From Streptomyces prunicolor NBRC 13075 (lineage in GTDB: Bacteria > Actinomycetota > Actinomycetes > Streptomycetales > Streptomycetaceae), in contig NZ_BARF01000030.1 of assembly GCF_000367365.1 (NCBI RefSeq), forward strand, positions 1 through 62,438: a stretch of DNA of 62,438 nucleotides, written 5' to 3'. How positions within the stretch are numbered: position 1 is the stretch's first letter; every line of letters starts with the position of its first letter. Both the position numbers and the translations under genes were made by a program. Of this stretch, positions 8,301 through 16,260 are shown one piece after another. The notes below the pieces were generated by a model that did not search any database, had not been told where the DNA came from, and saw nothing but the letters and a program-made list of their open reading frames with translations.

Positions 8301-9764
8301 GTGACGACACTTGACGCGCCCGAACCGGTACGCCGGAGACCCCCGGCCCCTCGCCACCGACGGGCAGTACTGGCCGCCGGCGTGGCCGCCGCACTCCTCG
8401 GCACGCTCGGCAACGCCCCCGCGCCCCGGGCACAGGCCGAGCGGCCCGCGGTGACCGCCTGCCCGCCCAACCTGCTGGGGAAGGCGACGTGTTACACCGG
8501 CCAGGACACCAACGGGGCGTACTACGCGATGGCCGTTCCGACCCGCTGGAACGGATCCCTCGTCGTGCACGCACACGGCGGACCCGACCTCGGCGACTCC
8601 TCCGACCCGGCACGCAGCACCGACGACCTGAACCGGTGGGCGGTGATGGTCGACGAGGGCTACGCCTGGGCCGGCTCGTCCTACCGCCGCGGTGGCTACG
8701 GCACCCGGATGGCCGCCGCCGACACCGAGAACGTACGCAAGCTGTTCGTCTCGGAGTTCGGCAAGCCGAAGCGGACCTATGTGCACGGCCAGTCCTGGGG
8801 CGGCGACGTGGCCGCCAAGGTCGCGGAGACCTACGGCCGACACCCCGGCGCCTACGACGGCGCACTGCTCACGAGCGGCGTCCTCGGCGGCGGTTCACGC
8901 GGCTACGACTACCGCGTCGACCTGCGCGTGGTCTACCAGTACTACTGCCACAACCACCCCCGCCCGACCGAGCCGCAGTACCCGCTGTGGCAGGGCCTGC
9001 GCGCGGACTCCGCCATGACGAGCGCCGGGCTCCGCGCCCGCCTCCAGGAGTGCACCGGATTCTCCTCCGCCCCCGCGGACCGGACCGCGCTCCAGCAGCG
9101 CAACCTCGACGACATCCTCGCGGTCACCCGCATCCCGGAGCGCGCTCTCGAATCACACCTGCGGTTCGCCACCTTCACGTTCCGGGACATCGTGTCGACC
9201 CGCCTCGGCGGCCGCAATCCCTTCAGCAACAGGGGTGTCCGGTACTCGGGTTCACACGACGACAAGGCACTCAACGCGGGCGTCGAACGCTTCTCGGCCG
9301 ACCCCACCGCACGCCGTGACCTCTCCTACGACAGCGACCTGACCGGCAAGGTCTCCATCCCGGTCCTCACGATGCACGCGATCGACGACCCGACGGCCTT
9401 CGTCGAGCACGAGGCGGCCTATCGAGCCACTCTCCAGGGCGCAGGCAGGGGCGGCAACCTAGTCCAGACCTTCACGAAGGAGACCGAGCACAGCGCGCTG
9501 AGCGACTCCGAGTACGCCAACTCCATTGCGGCGCTGGACACTTGGGTCCGTCACGGCCGCAAGCCGACCGCGCGCTCGGTCGCGGCGTCGTGCGCGGCCT
9601 TCGACCGGAAGTACGGCAGCGGGTGCTTCTACGACCCGGCCTTCCACCCCGCGCCGTACGCCTCCCGGATCCGGCCCCGGCCGGGCGGGCTCGCCTGGCC
9701 GGCCATGAACGCCGCGCAGGAGCGGGCGTGGAGCCGGATCGACGGCGTGGGGATCGCTCCCTGA
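8301..9764 (+). CDS. Secreted alpha/beta hydrolase
   Basis: About 487 residues from GTG 8301, with AGGAG eight bases upstream. A twin-arginine-flavoured charged N-terminus followed by a hydrophobic stretch (about residues 22-46, ending in an AQA-type cleavage site) marks it as exported. The alpha/beta-hydrolase fold is shown by HAHGGPDLGD (oxyanion region), the nucleophile elbow HGQSWGGD with Ser165, and a late His in KETEHSALSD. Cysteines in TACPPNLLGKATC and near the C-terminus suit disulfides in a secreted enzyme. The substrate is unknown; related Streptomyces proteins are annotated only as hydrolase or lipase-like. Convergent with the GH16 gene and separated from it by a hairpin terminator. 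Confidence 0.75.
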   Translation: MTTLDAPEPVRRRPPAPRHRRAVLAAGVAAALLGTLGNAPAPRAQAERPAVTACPPNLLGKATCYTGQDTNGAYYAMAVPTRWNGSLVVHAHGGPDLGDSSDPARSTDDLNRWAVMVDEGYAWAGSSYRRGGYGTRMAAADTENVRKLFVSEFGKPKRTYVHGQSWGGDVAAKVAETYGRHPGAYDGALLTSGVLGGGSRGYDYRVDLRVVYQYYCHNHPRPTEPQYPLWQGLRADSAMTSAGLRARLQECTGFSSAPADRTALQQRNLDDILAVTRIPERALESHLRFATFTFRDIVSTRLGGRNPFSNRGVRYSGSHDDKALNAGVERFSADPTARRDLSYDSDLTGKVSIPVLTMHAIDDPTAFVEHEAAYRATLQGAGRGGNLVQTFTKETEHSALSDSEYANSIAALDTWVRHGRKPTARSVAASCAAFDRKYGSGCFYDPAFHPAPYASRIRPRPGGLAWPAMNAAQERAWSRIDGVGIAP

Positions 9765-9785
9765 ACCCCGGTGCACAAGGAGTTC

Positions 9786-9813
9786 CCGGGCCGGTCCTGT
9801 CGGGCCGGCCCGG
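9786..9813. terminator. Bidirectional hairpin terminator
   Basis: A 9-bp perfect GC stem (9786-9794 with 9805-9813) and a 10-nt loop, in the 55-nt gap between convergent stop codons at 9764 and 9822. There is no U tract, which is usual in Streptomyces. Confidence 0.65.
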
Positions 9814-9819
9814 AAGGGC

Positions 9820-11136
9820 TCACTGGACGTAGGTGTAGTGCGGGCTGTCGTACTGAGGCCCGTTCTTCTCGTAGGTGAACCAGTAGGTCAGGGTGGAACC
9901 GGTGGCGAGCGTGACGTTCTGTGTCCAGGTGCCGCCGCTGTTGGTCATCCGGAAGTTCTGCTGGCCGGCGCCGTTGATCAGGTAGTGCACATCGACGTAC
10001 GCCGCGGGTGTGGTCGGGACGAACGTGATCTGCGCCTGACTGGCGCTCACGTGGGTCACCCCGGCGGTGTAGTCCGGCGTCGTCGTGCTCCCGCCGGTGG
10101 TTCCGCCCGTCGTACTGCCTGTGGTGCCGCCGGTCGTCGTGCCGCCGGTGGTGCTCCCGCTCGGGCTCTGCTGGTAGACGGCGAACCAGTCGACGCTCAT
10201 GGCGGCACCCGATGTGATGCTGCCCGCCTGTGCGGCCGAACTGCAGCCGCAGACCTTGTCGGGGTAGGAACCGGCGATCGCCAGGTCGAAGATGGCCATG
10301 AATCCGTGGTCGACGGCCGCCTGCCATGTGGCGACCGACACCTGGTTCTCATTGACCGTGAAGGTCAGGTTGCCGTCGAGGTAGAAGCGGAGCTGCTCCG
10401 CGGCGGTGTTCGTGCGGTCGATGATCGCGGAGTACGTGTGGTAGCCGGTCTGGCAGCCCGCGCACGGCTGAAGATTGCTGGTGATGCCGTCGGGGTCGTG
10501 GCACTCGCCCGCCCACACGCCGCAGTGGAAGGTGGTGGAGTGCTGGCTCAGCGCGTTGACGTCCTCCATGATGTCGAACTCGCCGATGCTCGGCCAGTTC
10601 GTCGCGCCGACCGGACGGGCCGCGCCGCCCATCGCCCAGAACGCGGGCCAATAGCCCAGTCCACTGGCCGGGTTGGGCTGGAGGATCGACGCGCTCATCT
10701 GGAGCTGGCCGCCGGCCGGGGCGGCGAAGTCGGTGCGCTGGGTCTCGATGCGTCCCGAGGTCCAGTGGCCGGACCCGTCGCGGAGCGCCTTGATGACCAG
10801 GTGTCCCTGTCCGTCCTGGTAGACGTTGTTGGTGGAGTCGGTGGCCGATTCGATCTCGCCCGTTCCCCAGTTGGCGGCACCTCCGGCGTAACCGGTGCCC
10901 AGGTCGTACAGCCAGTCGGTCCGGTTCAGCGCGCTGCCGGACGCGCCGTTGAAGTCGTCCGAGAAGAGGGTGGTCCAGCCGGTCGGAGCGCCCGGTACGG
11001 CCGCCGAGGCGCTGCCGCCGCTACCGATCAGGCCTGCGAGCGCGCCGATGAGCAGCACCAGAGCGCTGCCCAGAACGAGGGGAACGGTTCTCTGTCTGCC
11101 GGCGGACGCACCGGCGGGCGGTGGGGAGGTTGTCAT
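9820..11136 (-). CDS. Secreted GH16 beta-glucanase with C-terminal CBM56-like domain
   Basis: 438 residues. A Sec signal (about residues 15-45, ending SASA) is followed by a GH16 catalytic domain (about 48-310) with the signature GEFDIMEDV, where the first Glu is the nucleophile and the last the acid/base. A Gly/Ser/Thr linker of GGTT-type repeats follows, then an 85-residue domain resembling CBM56, a beta-1,3-glucan binder. The likely activity is endo-beta-1,3-glucanase (laminarinase-like) on fungal or algal glucan outside the cell. ATG 11136 has GGGAGA upstream. A TGAGAGCGCTCTCA palindrome about 118 nt upstream suggests LacI-family (CebR-like) control. Confidence 0.9.
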   Translation of the reverse strand: MTTSPPPAGASAGRQRTVPLVLGSALVLLIGALAGLIGSGGSASAAVPGAPTGWTTLFSDDFNGASGSALNRTDWLYDLGTGYAGGAANWGTGEIESATDSTNNVYQDGQGHLVIKALRDGSGHWTSGRIETQRTDFAAPAGGQLQMSASILQPNPASGLGYWPAFWAMGGAARPVGATNWPSIGEFDIMEDVNALSQHSTTFHCGVWAGECHDPDGITSNLQPCAGCQTGYHTYSAIIDRTNTAAEQLRFYLDGNLTFTVNENQVSVATWQAAVDHGFMAIFDLAIAGSYPDKVCGCSSAAQAGSITSGAAMSVDWFAVYQQSPSGSTTGGTTTGGTTGSTTGGTTGGSTTTPDYTAGVTHVSASQAQITFVPTTPAAYVDVHYLINGAGQQNFRMTNSGGTWTQNVTLATGSTLTYWFTYEKNGPQYDSPHYTYVQ

Positions 11137-11253
11137 CGTGGTGGTTCTCCCTGTCAGGCATGCGGGATGGGAGTGCTGCAGGGGCCTGCCTCCTGGTGGG
11201 GCTGGGGGAGCAGGTCGTCTCCGTCGTCTGGCGGCATGGTCTGCTGACGTCTT

Positions 11254-11267
11254 TGAGAGCGCTCTCA
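11254..11267. promoter_or_regulatory. CebR-like LacI-family operator upstream of GH16
   Basis: TGAGAGCGCTCTCA is a perfect 14-bp palindrome. It differs from the known Streptomyces CebR operator TGGGAGCGCTCCCA at one symmetric position per half. It lies about 118 nt before the start of the GH16 glucanase on its strand. Confidence 0.6.
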
Positions 11268-11791
11268 GAGTGATCATGGGTCCGCGTTCTCTCGTCGTCC
11301 TCCTCTGCGTCGGCGCCGCCGCACTGTGGAGCCCGGTGCGCGCGGCTGAACACGGACGATCCGCCATGTCGTGTGGGACGAGCCCGAGTTGGCTGCTCAC
11401 CGGGCGGAATCGCCGTTTCAATGCAGGAGTGTCCGGCGCGGCTCTCCATGCGTCAATGGCTTCAACGTGATCGGTTGGGGAGCAGGTCTCCTGGCGACGC
11501 CCTATGGAGCTCCGAAAAAGGTCCGAACCAAGTTCCGCCGGGCTGTGGAGCGCTCTCCGGCGATCTGTCGAGCGCGGTGCCATCCCGTTGAGCTGCGGTT
11601 CTGTGACGGCGGCGGCAGACTGGAGGTGCTGTCGTCCCGCCGACGGCCTTTGACGCCGTTCGCGGACCTCACGCGGCGGCTTCAGGAGTCGAAGGCAACC
11701 GCTCGCACGCGTTGCCGGGAGAACGGGCGGGGGCAGGCAAGACCCGGTGGCTGCATGTCCCTAATCTTTACCCCATGTTTTCAGCCCTATC

Positions 11792-11807
11792 GAGCGGCGG
11801 GCCGCTC
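11792..11807. terminator. Short GC hairpin in the intergenic region
   Basis: GAGCGGC and GCCGCTC pair across a 2-nt centre (11792-11798 with 11801-11807) and are followed by ATTTGGTT. It could be a terminator or simply a palindrome; there is no gene immediately upstream of it. Confidence 0.3.
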
Positions 11808-12022
11808 ATTTGGTTAACCTGAGGCAGACGGACAGCGACAAGGGGTCCCACCCACACCCATGGTCCGTCCCGGGACAAGCCGGTCACAACGGCCTGCTCT
11901 CACACGAGTAACCGGCGCCACCGCGTCCGAACTGCCTATAACCCACGCCCGAGCGGGCTCAGGTACCGGACCGGAGACGGCCGGTGTGCCCCGAGGGTGA
12001 CCCGACACATAAGGAGTGCGCG

Positions 12023-12196
12023 GTGACACCGGAGAAGACGAATCGCGAGCAACGCCCCAAGGAACACACGGAGCGTGCGGGCCGCAGGTCCGACGAGCTC
12101 GGCAGCCTGGCCGTGTGGGCACGGTCCGCCCCCATCCGTCTCGCGGGCTACGAGGACGACCTCGCCGAGCCCCACATCCTGCCCAGCGTGGACTGA
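12023..12196 (+). CDS. 57-residue conserved-looking peptide, unknown
   Basis: GTG 12023 with a perfect AAGGAG six bases upstream. The peptide has a charged, Glu/Arg-rich N-terminal half and an orderly C-terminal half with single aromatics at regular intervals (SLAVWARSAPIR, then LAGYEDDLAEPHILPSVD). No signal peptide, membrane segment or Cys. The two-part build resembles a ribosomally made precursor peptide (leader plus core), and W-A-R and Y-E-D fit the aromatic-x-x pattern used by three-residue cyclophane enzymes. However, no radical SAM or other maturase is nearby, so this is only an idea. The strong ribosome-binding site and normal codon use support it as a real gene. Confidence 0.6.
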   Translation: MTPEKTNREQRPKEHTERAGRRSDELGSLAVWARSAPIRLAGYEDDLAEPHILPSVD

Positions 12197-12224
12197 CCCC
12201 CACGGGACCCAGCGCGATCGCCGA

Positions 12225-12257
12225 CAGCATGGGCGTGCGAAAATCACGCCCATGCTG
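12225..12257. promoter_or_regulatory. 13-bp perfect inverted repeat covering the GNAT start codon
   Basis: CAGCATGGGCGTG (12225-12237) pairs exactly with CACGCCCATGCTG (12245-12257) across the 7-nt loop CGAAAAT. The start codon ATG 12252-12254 of the acetyltransferase is inside the 3' arm. It could terminate the small-peptide transcript, gate translation of the acetyltransferase, or be a protein-binding palindrome. Confidence 0.7.
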
Positions 12258-12734
12258 ATCAGAGAAGCCGCGGCCGACGACTGGCCGCGGATCTGGCCTT
12301 TCTGGCACCGGATCGTCGCCGCGGGCGACACCTACACCTGGGCCCGGGACACCTCCGAGGACGCGGCCCGGGCCCTGTGGACGAACCCGCCGAAGCGCGT
12401 GTACGTCGCCGAGGACGAGACCGGGACCGTCGTCGGCTCGGCCTTCGTCACCCCGAACTACGGCGGCCCCGCCGACCGCATCGCCAACGCCGGCTTCATG
12501 GTCGACCCCGACCACGGCGGCCGCGGCATCGGCCGCGCCCTCGCCGAACACATCCTCACCACCGCCCGCGAGCAGGGCTTCCGGGGCATGGTCTTCAACG
12601 CCGTCGTCGAGACCAACCCCGCCGTCAAGCTCTGGCTCTCCCTCGGCTTCACGATCCTGGGCACGGTGCCGGACGCCTTCGACCATCCCCGGGACGGACG
12701 CGTGGGCCTGCACGTCATGCACCGCGCTCTTTAG
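12252..12734 (+). CDS. GNAT-family N-acetyltransferase
   Basis: 160 residues with the GNAT fold. Acetyl-CoA-binding motif A is GFMVDPDHGGRGIGRALAEHIL (the Q/RxxGxG/A element is RGIGRA), and the later NAVVETNPAVKLWLSLGF is the usual motif B region. It acetylates an unknown small molecule or protein N-terminus; the closest feel is to the phosphinothricin/MshD-like single-domain enzymes. No ribosome-binding site precedes the ATG. The start lies in a 13-bp hairpin, so either the message is leaderless or its translation is conditional. It overlaps the amidase stop by 4 nt, tail to tail. Confidence 0.85.
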   Translation: MLIREAAADDWPRIWPFWHRIVAAGDTYTWARDTSEDAARALWTNPPKRVYVAEDETGTVVGSAFVTPNYGGPADRIANAGFMVDPDHGGRGIGRALAEHILTTAREQGFRGMVFNAVVETNPAVKLWLSLGFTILGTVPDAFDHPRDGRVGLHVMHRAL

Positions 12735-14074
12735 CCGAGCGGCGCCGTCCGCACCCACGGGCGCAGCTTCTCCAACTCCTCCGCGAGCTCCAGCAGCGCC
12801 GCCTCCGAACCCGGCCGCCCCACCAGCTGTACGGCGCAGGGCGCACCCGAGGGCAGGGTGCCGAACGGGACCGACATGGCGGGCCAGCCGGTGAGGTTCC
12901 AAGGGGGCGTCATCGGCGAGTAGTTGGTGTTCACCAGCACATTCCGCAGCCAGCCCCGCTCGTGCCACGGCCCGGCCTTGGGGGAGCGGCGGGCCAGCGC
13001 CGCCGTCAGCAGGATGTCGTACTCGGCGAAGAACGGCGTGAGCCGCTCCCGCAGCCGCTCCCGGCCCTTTCCGGTGCGGACGCTCTTCACGAACCGACGC
13101 CCGATCGCCGCGTGCACCCGGGTCCGCCGCGTCAGCTTCCGCGGGTCGAGCCCCGCCGCGTCCACCGACGTGCCCGCCGTCCAGTGGGCCAGTGAGGTGT
13201 TGCTCAGGGACAGCGGATACGGCGGATCGGCGCGCTGCACGGTGTGCCCCGCCCTGTTCAGCAGTCCGGCCGCCTCCCGGACGGCGGTCGTATACGGCTT
13301 GCTGATGGCCACTCCGGCGAGCGGGCTGCGCACGGAGACGGAGATCTTCCGGGTGGTGGGTTCGGCGGGGCGTACGACCTCGATGTCCGCGATGACCGAA
13401 AACAGCAGCCGGGCGTCCTCGACGGTCGTCGCGAGGGGGCCGTTCTCGGACATTCCGAACCAGTCGCCGTTGCCGATGCCGGCCGGGACCACCCCGAACC
13501 CCGGTTTGATGGTGACCAGACCGCAGTTGGCCGCCGGGATGCGCAGCGAGCCCATGCCGTCGTTGCCGAGGGCGATCGGGACCATGCCGGCGGCTACGGC
13601 AGCCGCACTCCCGCCCGATGAACCGCCCGCCGTGCGGGTCGTGTCCCAGGGGTTGCGGGAGGTGCCGTGGACGCCCTCGGTCGTACCGAAGATGCACAAC
13701 TCGGGCACATTCGTCAGCCCGACGACCACCGCGCCCGCCGCCCGCAACCGGGCCACGGTGACATGGTCGTGGTCGGCGGGCGTGTCCGGGGTCGCGGCGG
13801 AGCCGACCCGGTTGGACTCGCCGGTCACCGGGAGGTTGTCCTTCACGGCCACCGGCACGCCCGCCAGGGGCAGTTCGGCCAGATCGGCCCGCGCGGCCAC
13901 CTCGTCGGCCTCCGCGAGGGCGGCCTCCGCCCGCACCACCCGGAACGCCCCGACCCGCCCGTCGAGCCGCTCGATCCGGGCGAGATGCTCAGCCACCACC
14001 TCGCGGGGCGTGACCCGCTTCTCGCGTACGGCGGCGGCGATTTCGGCGGCGGTACGGCCGACCCAGCTGGTCAC
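12731..14074 (-). CDS. Amidase-signature family hydrolase
   Basis: 447 residues with the amidase-signature fold. The catalytic Lys is in VAVKDN, the cis-Ser and nucleophile Ser lie in the GGSSGGSAAAVAAG stretch, and PWDTTRTAGGSSGG matches the family signature. It hydrolyses an unidentified amide; GatA is unlikely because there is no gatB or gatC neighbour and the C-terminus is shorter. GTG 14074 is preceded by GAAGGAG at good spacing; a longer reading from 14188 lacks family similarity. No signal peptide. It is divergent from the GH20 gene and ends within the GNAT stop codon. Confidence 0.85.
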   Translation of the reverse strand: MTSWVGRTAAEIAAAVREKRVTPREVVAEHLARIERLDGRVGAFRVVRAEAALAEADEVAARADLAELPLAGVPVAVKDNLPVTGESNRVGSAATPDTPADHDHVTVARLRAAGAVVVGLTNVPELCIFGTTEGVHGTSRNPWDTTRTAGGSSGGSAAAVAAGMVPIALGNDGMGSLRIPAANCGLVTIKPGFGVVPAGIGNGDWFGMSENGPLATTVEDARLLFSVIADIEVVRPAEPTTRKISVSVRSPLAGVAISKPYTTAVREAAGLLNRAGHTVQRADPPYPLSLSNTSLAHWTAGTSVDAAGLDPRKLTRRTRVHAAIGRRFVKSVRTGKGRERLRERLTPFFAEYDILLTAALARRSPKAGPWHERGWLRNVLVNTNYSPMTPPWNLTGWPAMSVPFGTLPSGAPCAVQLVGRPGSEAALLELAEELEKLRPWVRTAPLG

Positions 14075-14292
14075 GGGCACGCTCCTTCGAACTACTCGCG
14101 AGTACGTACGGAGAACTGTGCCTCGGCCGAGGCGGCGCGTCGAGGGGCGGCGAGTCCTCGACAGCCGGGCGCGGCCGGTCTTGGACATTCGGGCCCGTCT
14201 TCTTGGACTTTTCGCGGGGCGGTACCGGGGCGGTGTCGCCTGACCTGCTGGTCATCCGATCAATGGCCCAACTTGACCGTTCCCGGGGCCCA

Positions 14293-14320
14293 TTGACAGC
14301 CCCTGGGTGCAGTCCAATCA
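14293..14320 (+). promoter_or_regulatory. Candidate promoter of the GH20-GH29 operon
   Basis: TTGACA (14293-14298) with a CAATCA-like -10 about 16 nt later. TCCGATCAAT occurs twice, at 14255-14264 and 14328-14337, flanking it with a 73-nt period, and may be a pair of regulator half-sites. The call is by eye. Confidence 0.35.
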
Positions 14321-14355
14321 TCAGTCGTCCGATCAATCGCGACCGGTGGAGTGGC

Positions 14356-16239
14356 ATGGCTGAGCGCAGGAAGAGACGGTTCCGGTTCATCGGTTTCGCG
14401 GCGGTGTTCGCACTGCTTGTGGTCCCCGCAGTGCCGGCGGTCGCGGTCCAGCAGGAGCGGGCGGTGCCGGTGACCGTGCCCGCGCTCTCCAACTGGACTC
14501 CTGAACGCGGGAGTTACGACTTCGGGGCCGGGACCCGACTCGTGGCCGACAGCAGGAGCGAACGCGAGGTCGCCGAGACTCTCGCCGACGACCTCAAGGC
14601 GGCCGGTCACGGAACAGTGCCTGTCGTACGGGGCGGTGCCGCCCGGTCCGGCGACATCGTGATCGAAGTCCGGCCGGGCAAGCGCTCGTTGGGTGCGGAA
14701 GGCTATGAACTCCAGGCGGGCGAACGGCTGTCGGTGACCGGCGCGACCGAGACCGGCGCCTTCTACGGCACGCGGACCCTTCTCCAACTCCTCACCCAGA
14801 GTGACCACATCCCCGCCGGACGCACGGTCGACGTACCGCGCTACAAGGAACGCGGGGTCGGCGTCTGCGCCTGCTACGTCCACATCTCCCTGCCCTGGCT
14901 GGAGAACCTGGTGCGCGAGATGGCGTACCACAAGCTCAACCAACTGCTCCTCGAACTCAAGGTGAAGAGCGCCGCGCACCCCGAGGCGAACACCTGGGGC
15001 TACTACACCCAGGACGAGATGCGGCGTCTCGTCGCCCTCGGCGACAAGTACCACGTCGAGATCATCCCCGAGATCAACTCCCCGGGCCACATGGACCCGT
15101 GGATAGAGAACCGCCCCGACCTCCAGCTCACCGACAGCGACGGCAACAAGCAACCCGCCCGCCTCGACGTCACCCAGCAGGCCGCGTTCGACTACTACAC
15201 CAGCCTCATGGACGAGTACGCGCAGGTCTTCACCGCGACGTCCTGGCACATGGGCGCCGACGAGTACATGCTCGGCTCCGACTACTCCAAGTACCCGCAG
15301 ATGCTGCGCTACGCCCAGGAGAAGTACGGCGCGAACGCCACCCCGCAGGACGCCTACATCGACTTCATCAACCGCGTCCAGGCCTACGCCGCGAGCAAGG
15401 GCAAGAAGCTGCGCATCTGGAACGACGGACTCACCGGCGCCAACACCGTGCCGGTCGCGGCGGGCACGACGGTCGAGCACTGGCTGAACGTCACCGAGAA
15501 ACCGAGCCAACTCATCGCCCAGGGCTACCCGTTGATGAACGCGGCCTACTCCCTCTACCTCGTCCGGGGCGGCTTCCACAGCGACACCGAGTCGCTGTAC
15601 GACCAGAGTTGGGACCCGCGCAGCTTCGAGGGCGAGAAGCTCACCTCCAGCGACGGCATCACCGGCGCGAAGATCAGCCTCTGGCCCGACAACGGCCGCG
15701 GCGAGACCGAGAACGAGGTCGCCGCCGACACCGAGCCCGCGCTACGGCACCTCGCCCAGGCGACCTGGGGCGACCCGCATCCCGACGCCACGTACGCCCA
15801 ATTCACCGCGCGAGGCACGGCAGTTGGGCATGCGCCCGGGTGGCGGGACCTGACACGGGTGCCGGTGACGGACGGGACGTACACCTTCCGGACGGCGGGC
15901 GCGACTTCCGCTTCCGCCACCACTTCCGCCTCCTTCGACGCCGAGGTGCAGCGCACTCCGGACGGCTACGCGACGCTGCGGACCGCCGATGGCTGCCTGG
16001 AGATACAGGGCGGCAAGCTCACCCTCAACGTGCCGCTCCAGCCGGGAGTCACGGCGACCCCGCAGCCCTGCGATGCCACGAACACCATGCAGCGCTGGGA
16101 GTTGGCGCCCGCGGCGGGCGGCTACCGGCTCGTGAACGCGATCACGCAGATGGCGCTGAGCGTCGCGGACGACGGCCGGCTCGTGCAGTACCCGCCGGAC
16201 CAACACCAGCCCGCCACCTGGTACTTGACCGCCCACTGA
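14356..16239 (+). CDS. Secreted GH20 beta-N-acetylhexosaminidase
   Basis: 627 residues. A Sec signal (residues about 8-32, AVA-type end) is followed by a GH20b-like alpha/beta domain (about 50-160) and the TIM-barrel catalytic domain (about 165-520). The catalytic Asp302-Glu303 pair sits in HMGADEYM, a variant of the usual HxGGDE, and EIINSPGHMDPW-like sequence lines the pocket. The last 120 residues look like a ricin-type or RICIN-like beta-trefoil carbohydrate module (DGCLEIQGGKL, TMQRWELAP). It removes terminal GlcNAc or GalNAc outside the cell. ATG 14356 has GGTGGAG upstream. The fucosidase follows 21 nt after the stop, so the two are co-transcribed. Confidence 0.88.
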   Translation: MAERRKRRFRFIGFAAVFALLVVPAVPAVAVQQERAVPVTVPALSNWTPERGSYDFGAGTRLVADSRSEREVAETLADDLKAAGHGTVPVVRGGAARSGDIVIEVRPGKRSLGAEGYELQAGERLSVTGATETGAFYGTRTLLQLLTQSDHIPAGRTVDVPRYKERGVGVCACYVHISLPWLENLVREMAYHKLNQLLLELKVKSAAHPEANTWGYYTQDEMRRLVALGDKYHVEIIPEINSPGHMDPWIENRPDLQLTDSDGNKQPARLDVTQQAAFDYYTSLMDEYAQVFTATSWHMGADEYMLGSDYSKYPQMLRYAQEKYGANATPQDAYIDFINRVQAYAASKGKKLRIWNDGLTGANTVPVAAGTTVEHWLNVTEKPSQLIAQGYPLMNAAYSLYLVRGGFHSDTESLYDQSWDPRSFEGEKLTSSDGITGAKISLWPDNGRGETENEVAADTEPALRHLAQATWGDPHPDATYAQFTARGTAVGHAPGWRDLTRVPVTDGTYTFRTAGATSASATTSASFDAEVQRTPDGYATLRTADGCLEIQGGKLTLNVPLQPGVTATPQPCDATNTMQRWELAPAAGGYRLVNAITQMALSVADDGRLVQYPPDQHQPATWYLTAH

Positions 16240-16260
16240 GCAACCAGAGGAGTCCCACCC

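Larger units (their letters stand above)
11137..12022. other. Long intergenic region with no convincing gene
   Basis: About 890 nt between divergently placed genes. The left part holds the GH16 promoter and the palindrome at 11254-11267. The rest has weaker GC codon bias, AT-richer patches near 11505-11525 and 11755-11820, and only open frames without family features. I see no RNA gene. Confidence 0.4.

Noticed and set aside
11371..11817. 148-codon plus-strand frame in the long intergenic region
   Set aside because: No ribosome-binding site, no family resemblance, poor third-position GC bias compared with real genes here.
12023..12196. Assignment of the small peptide as a lanthipeptide or cyclophane RiPP
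   Set aside because: No Cys, no LanB/LanM, no radical SAM or protease gene nearby; kept only as an unknown small gene.
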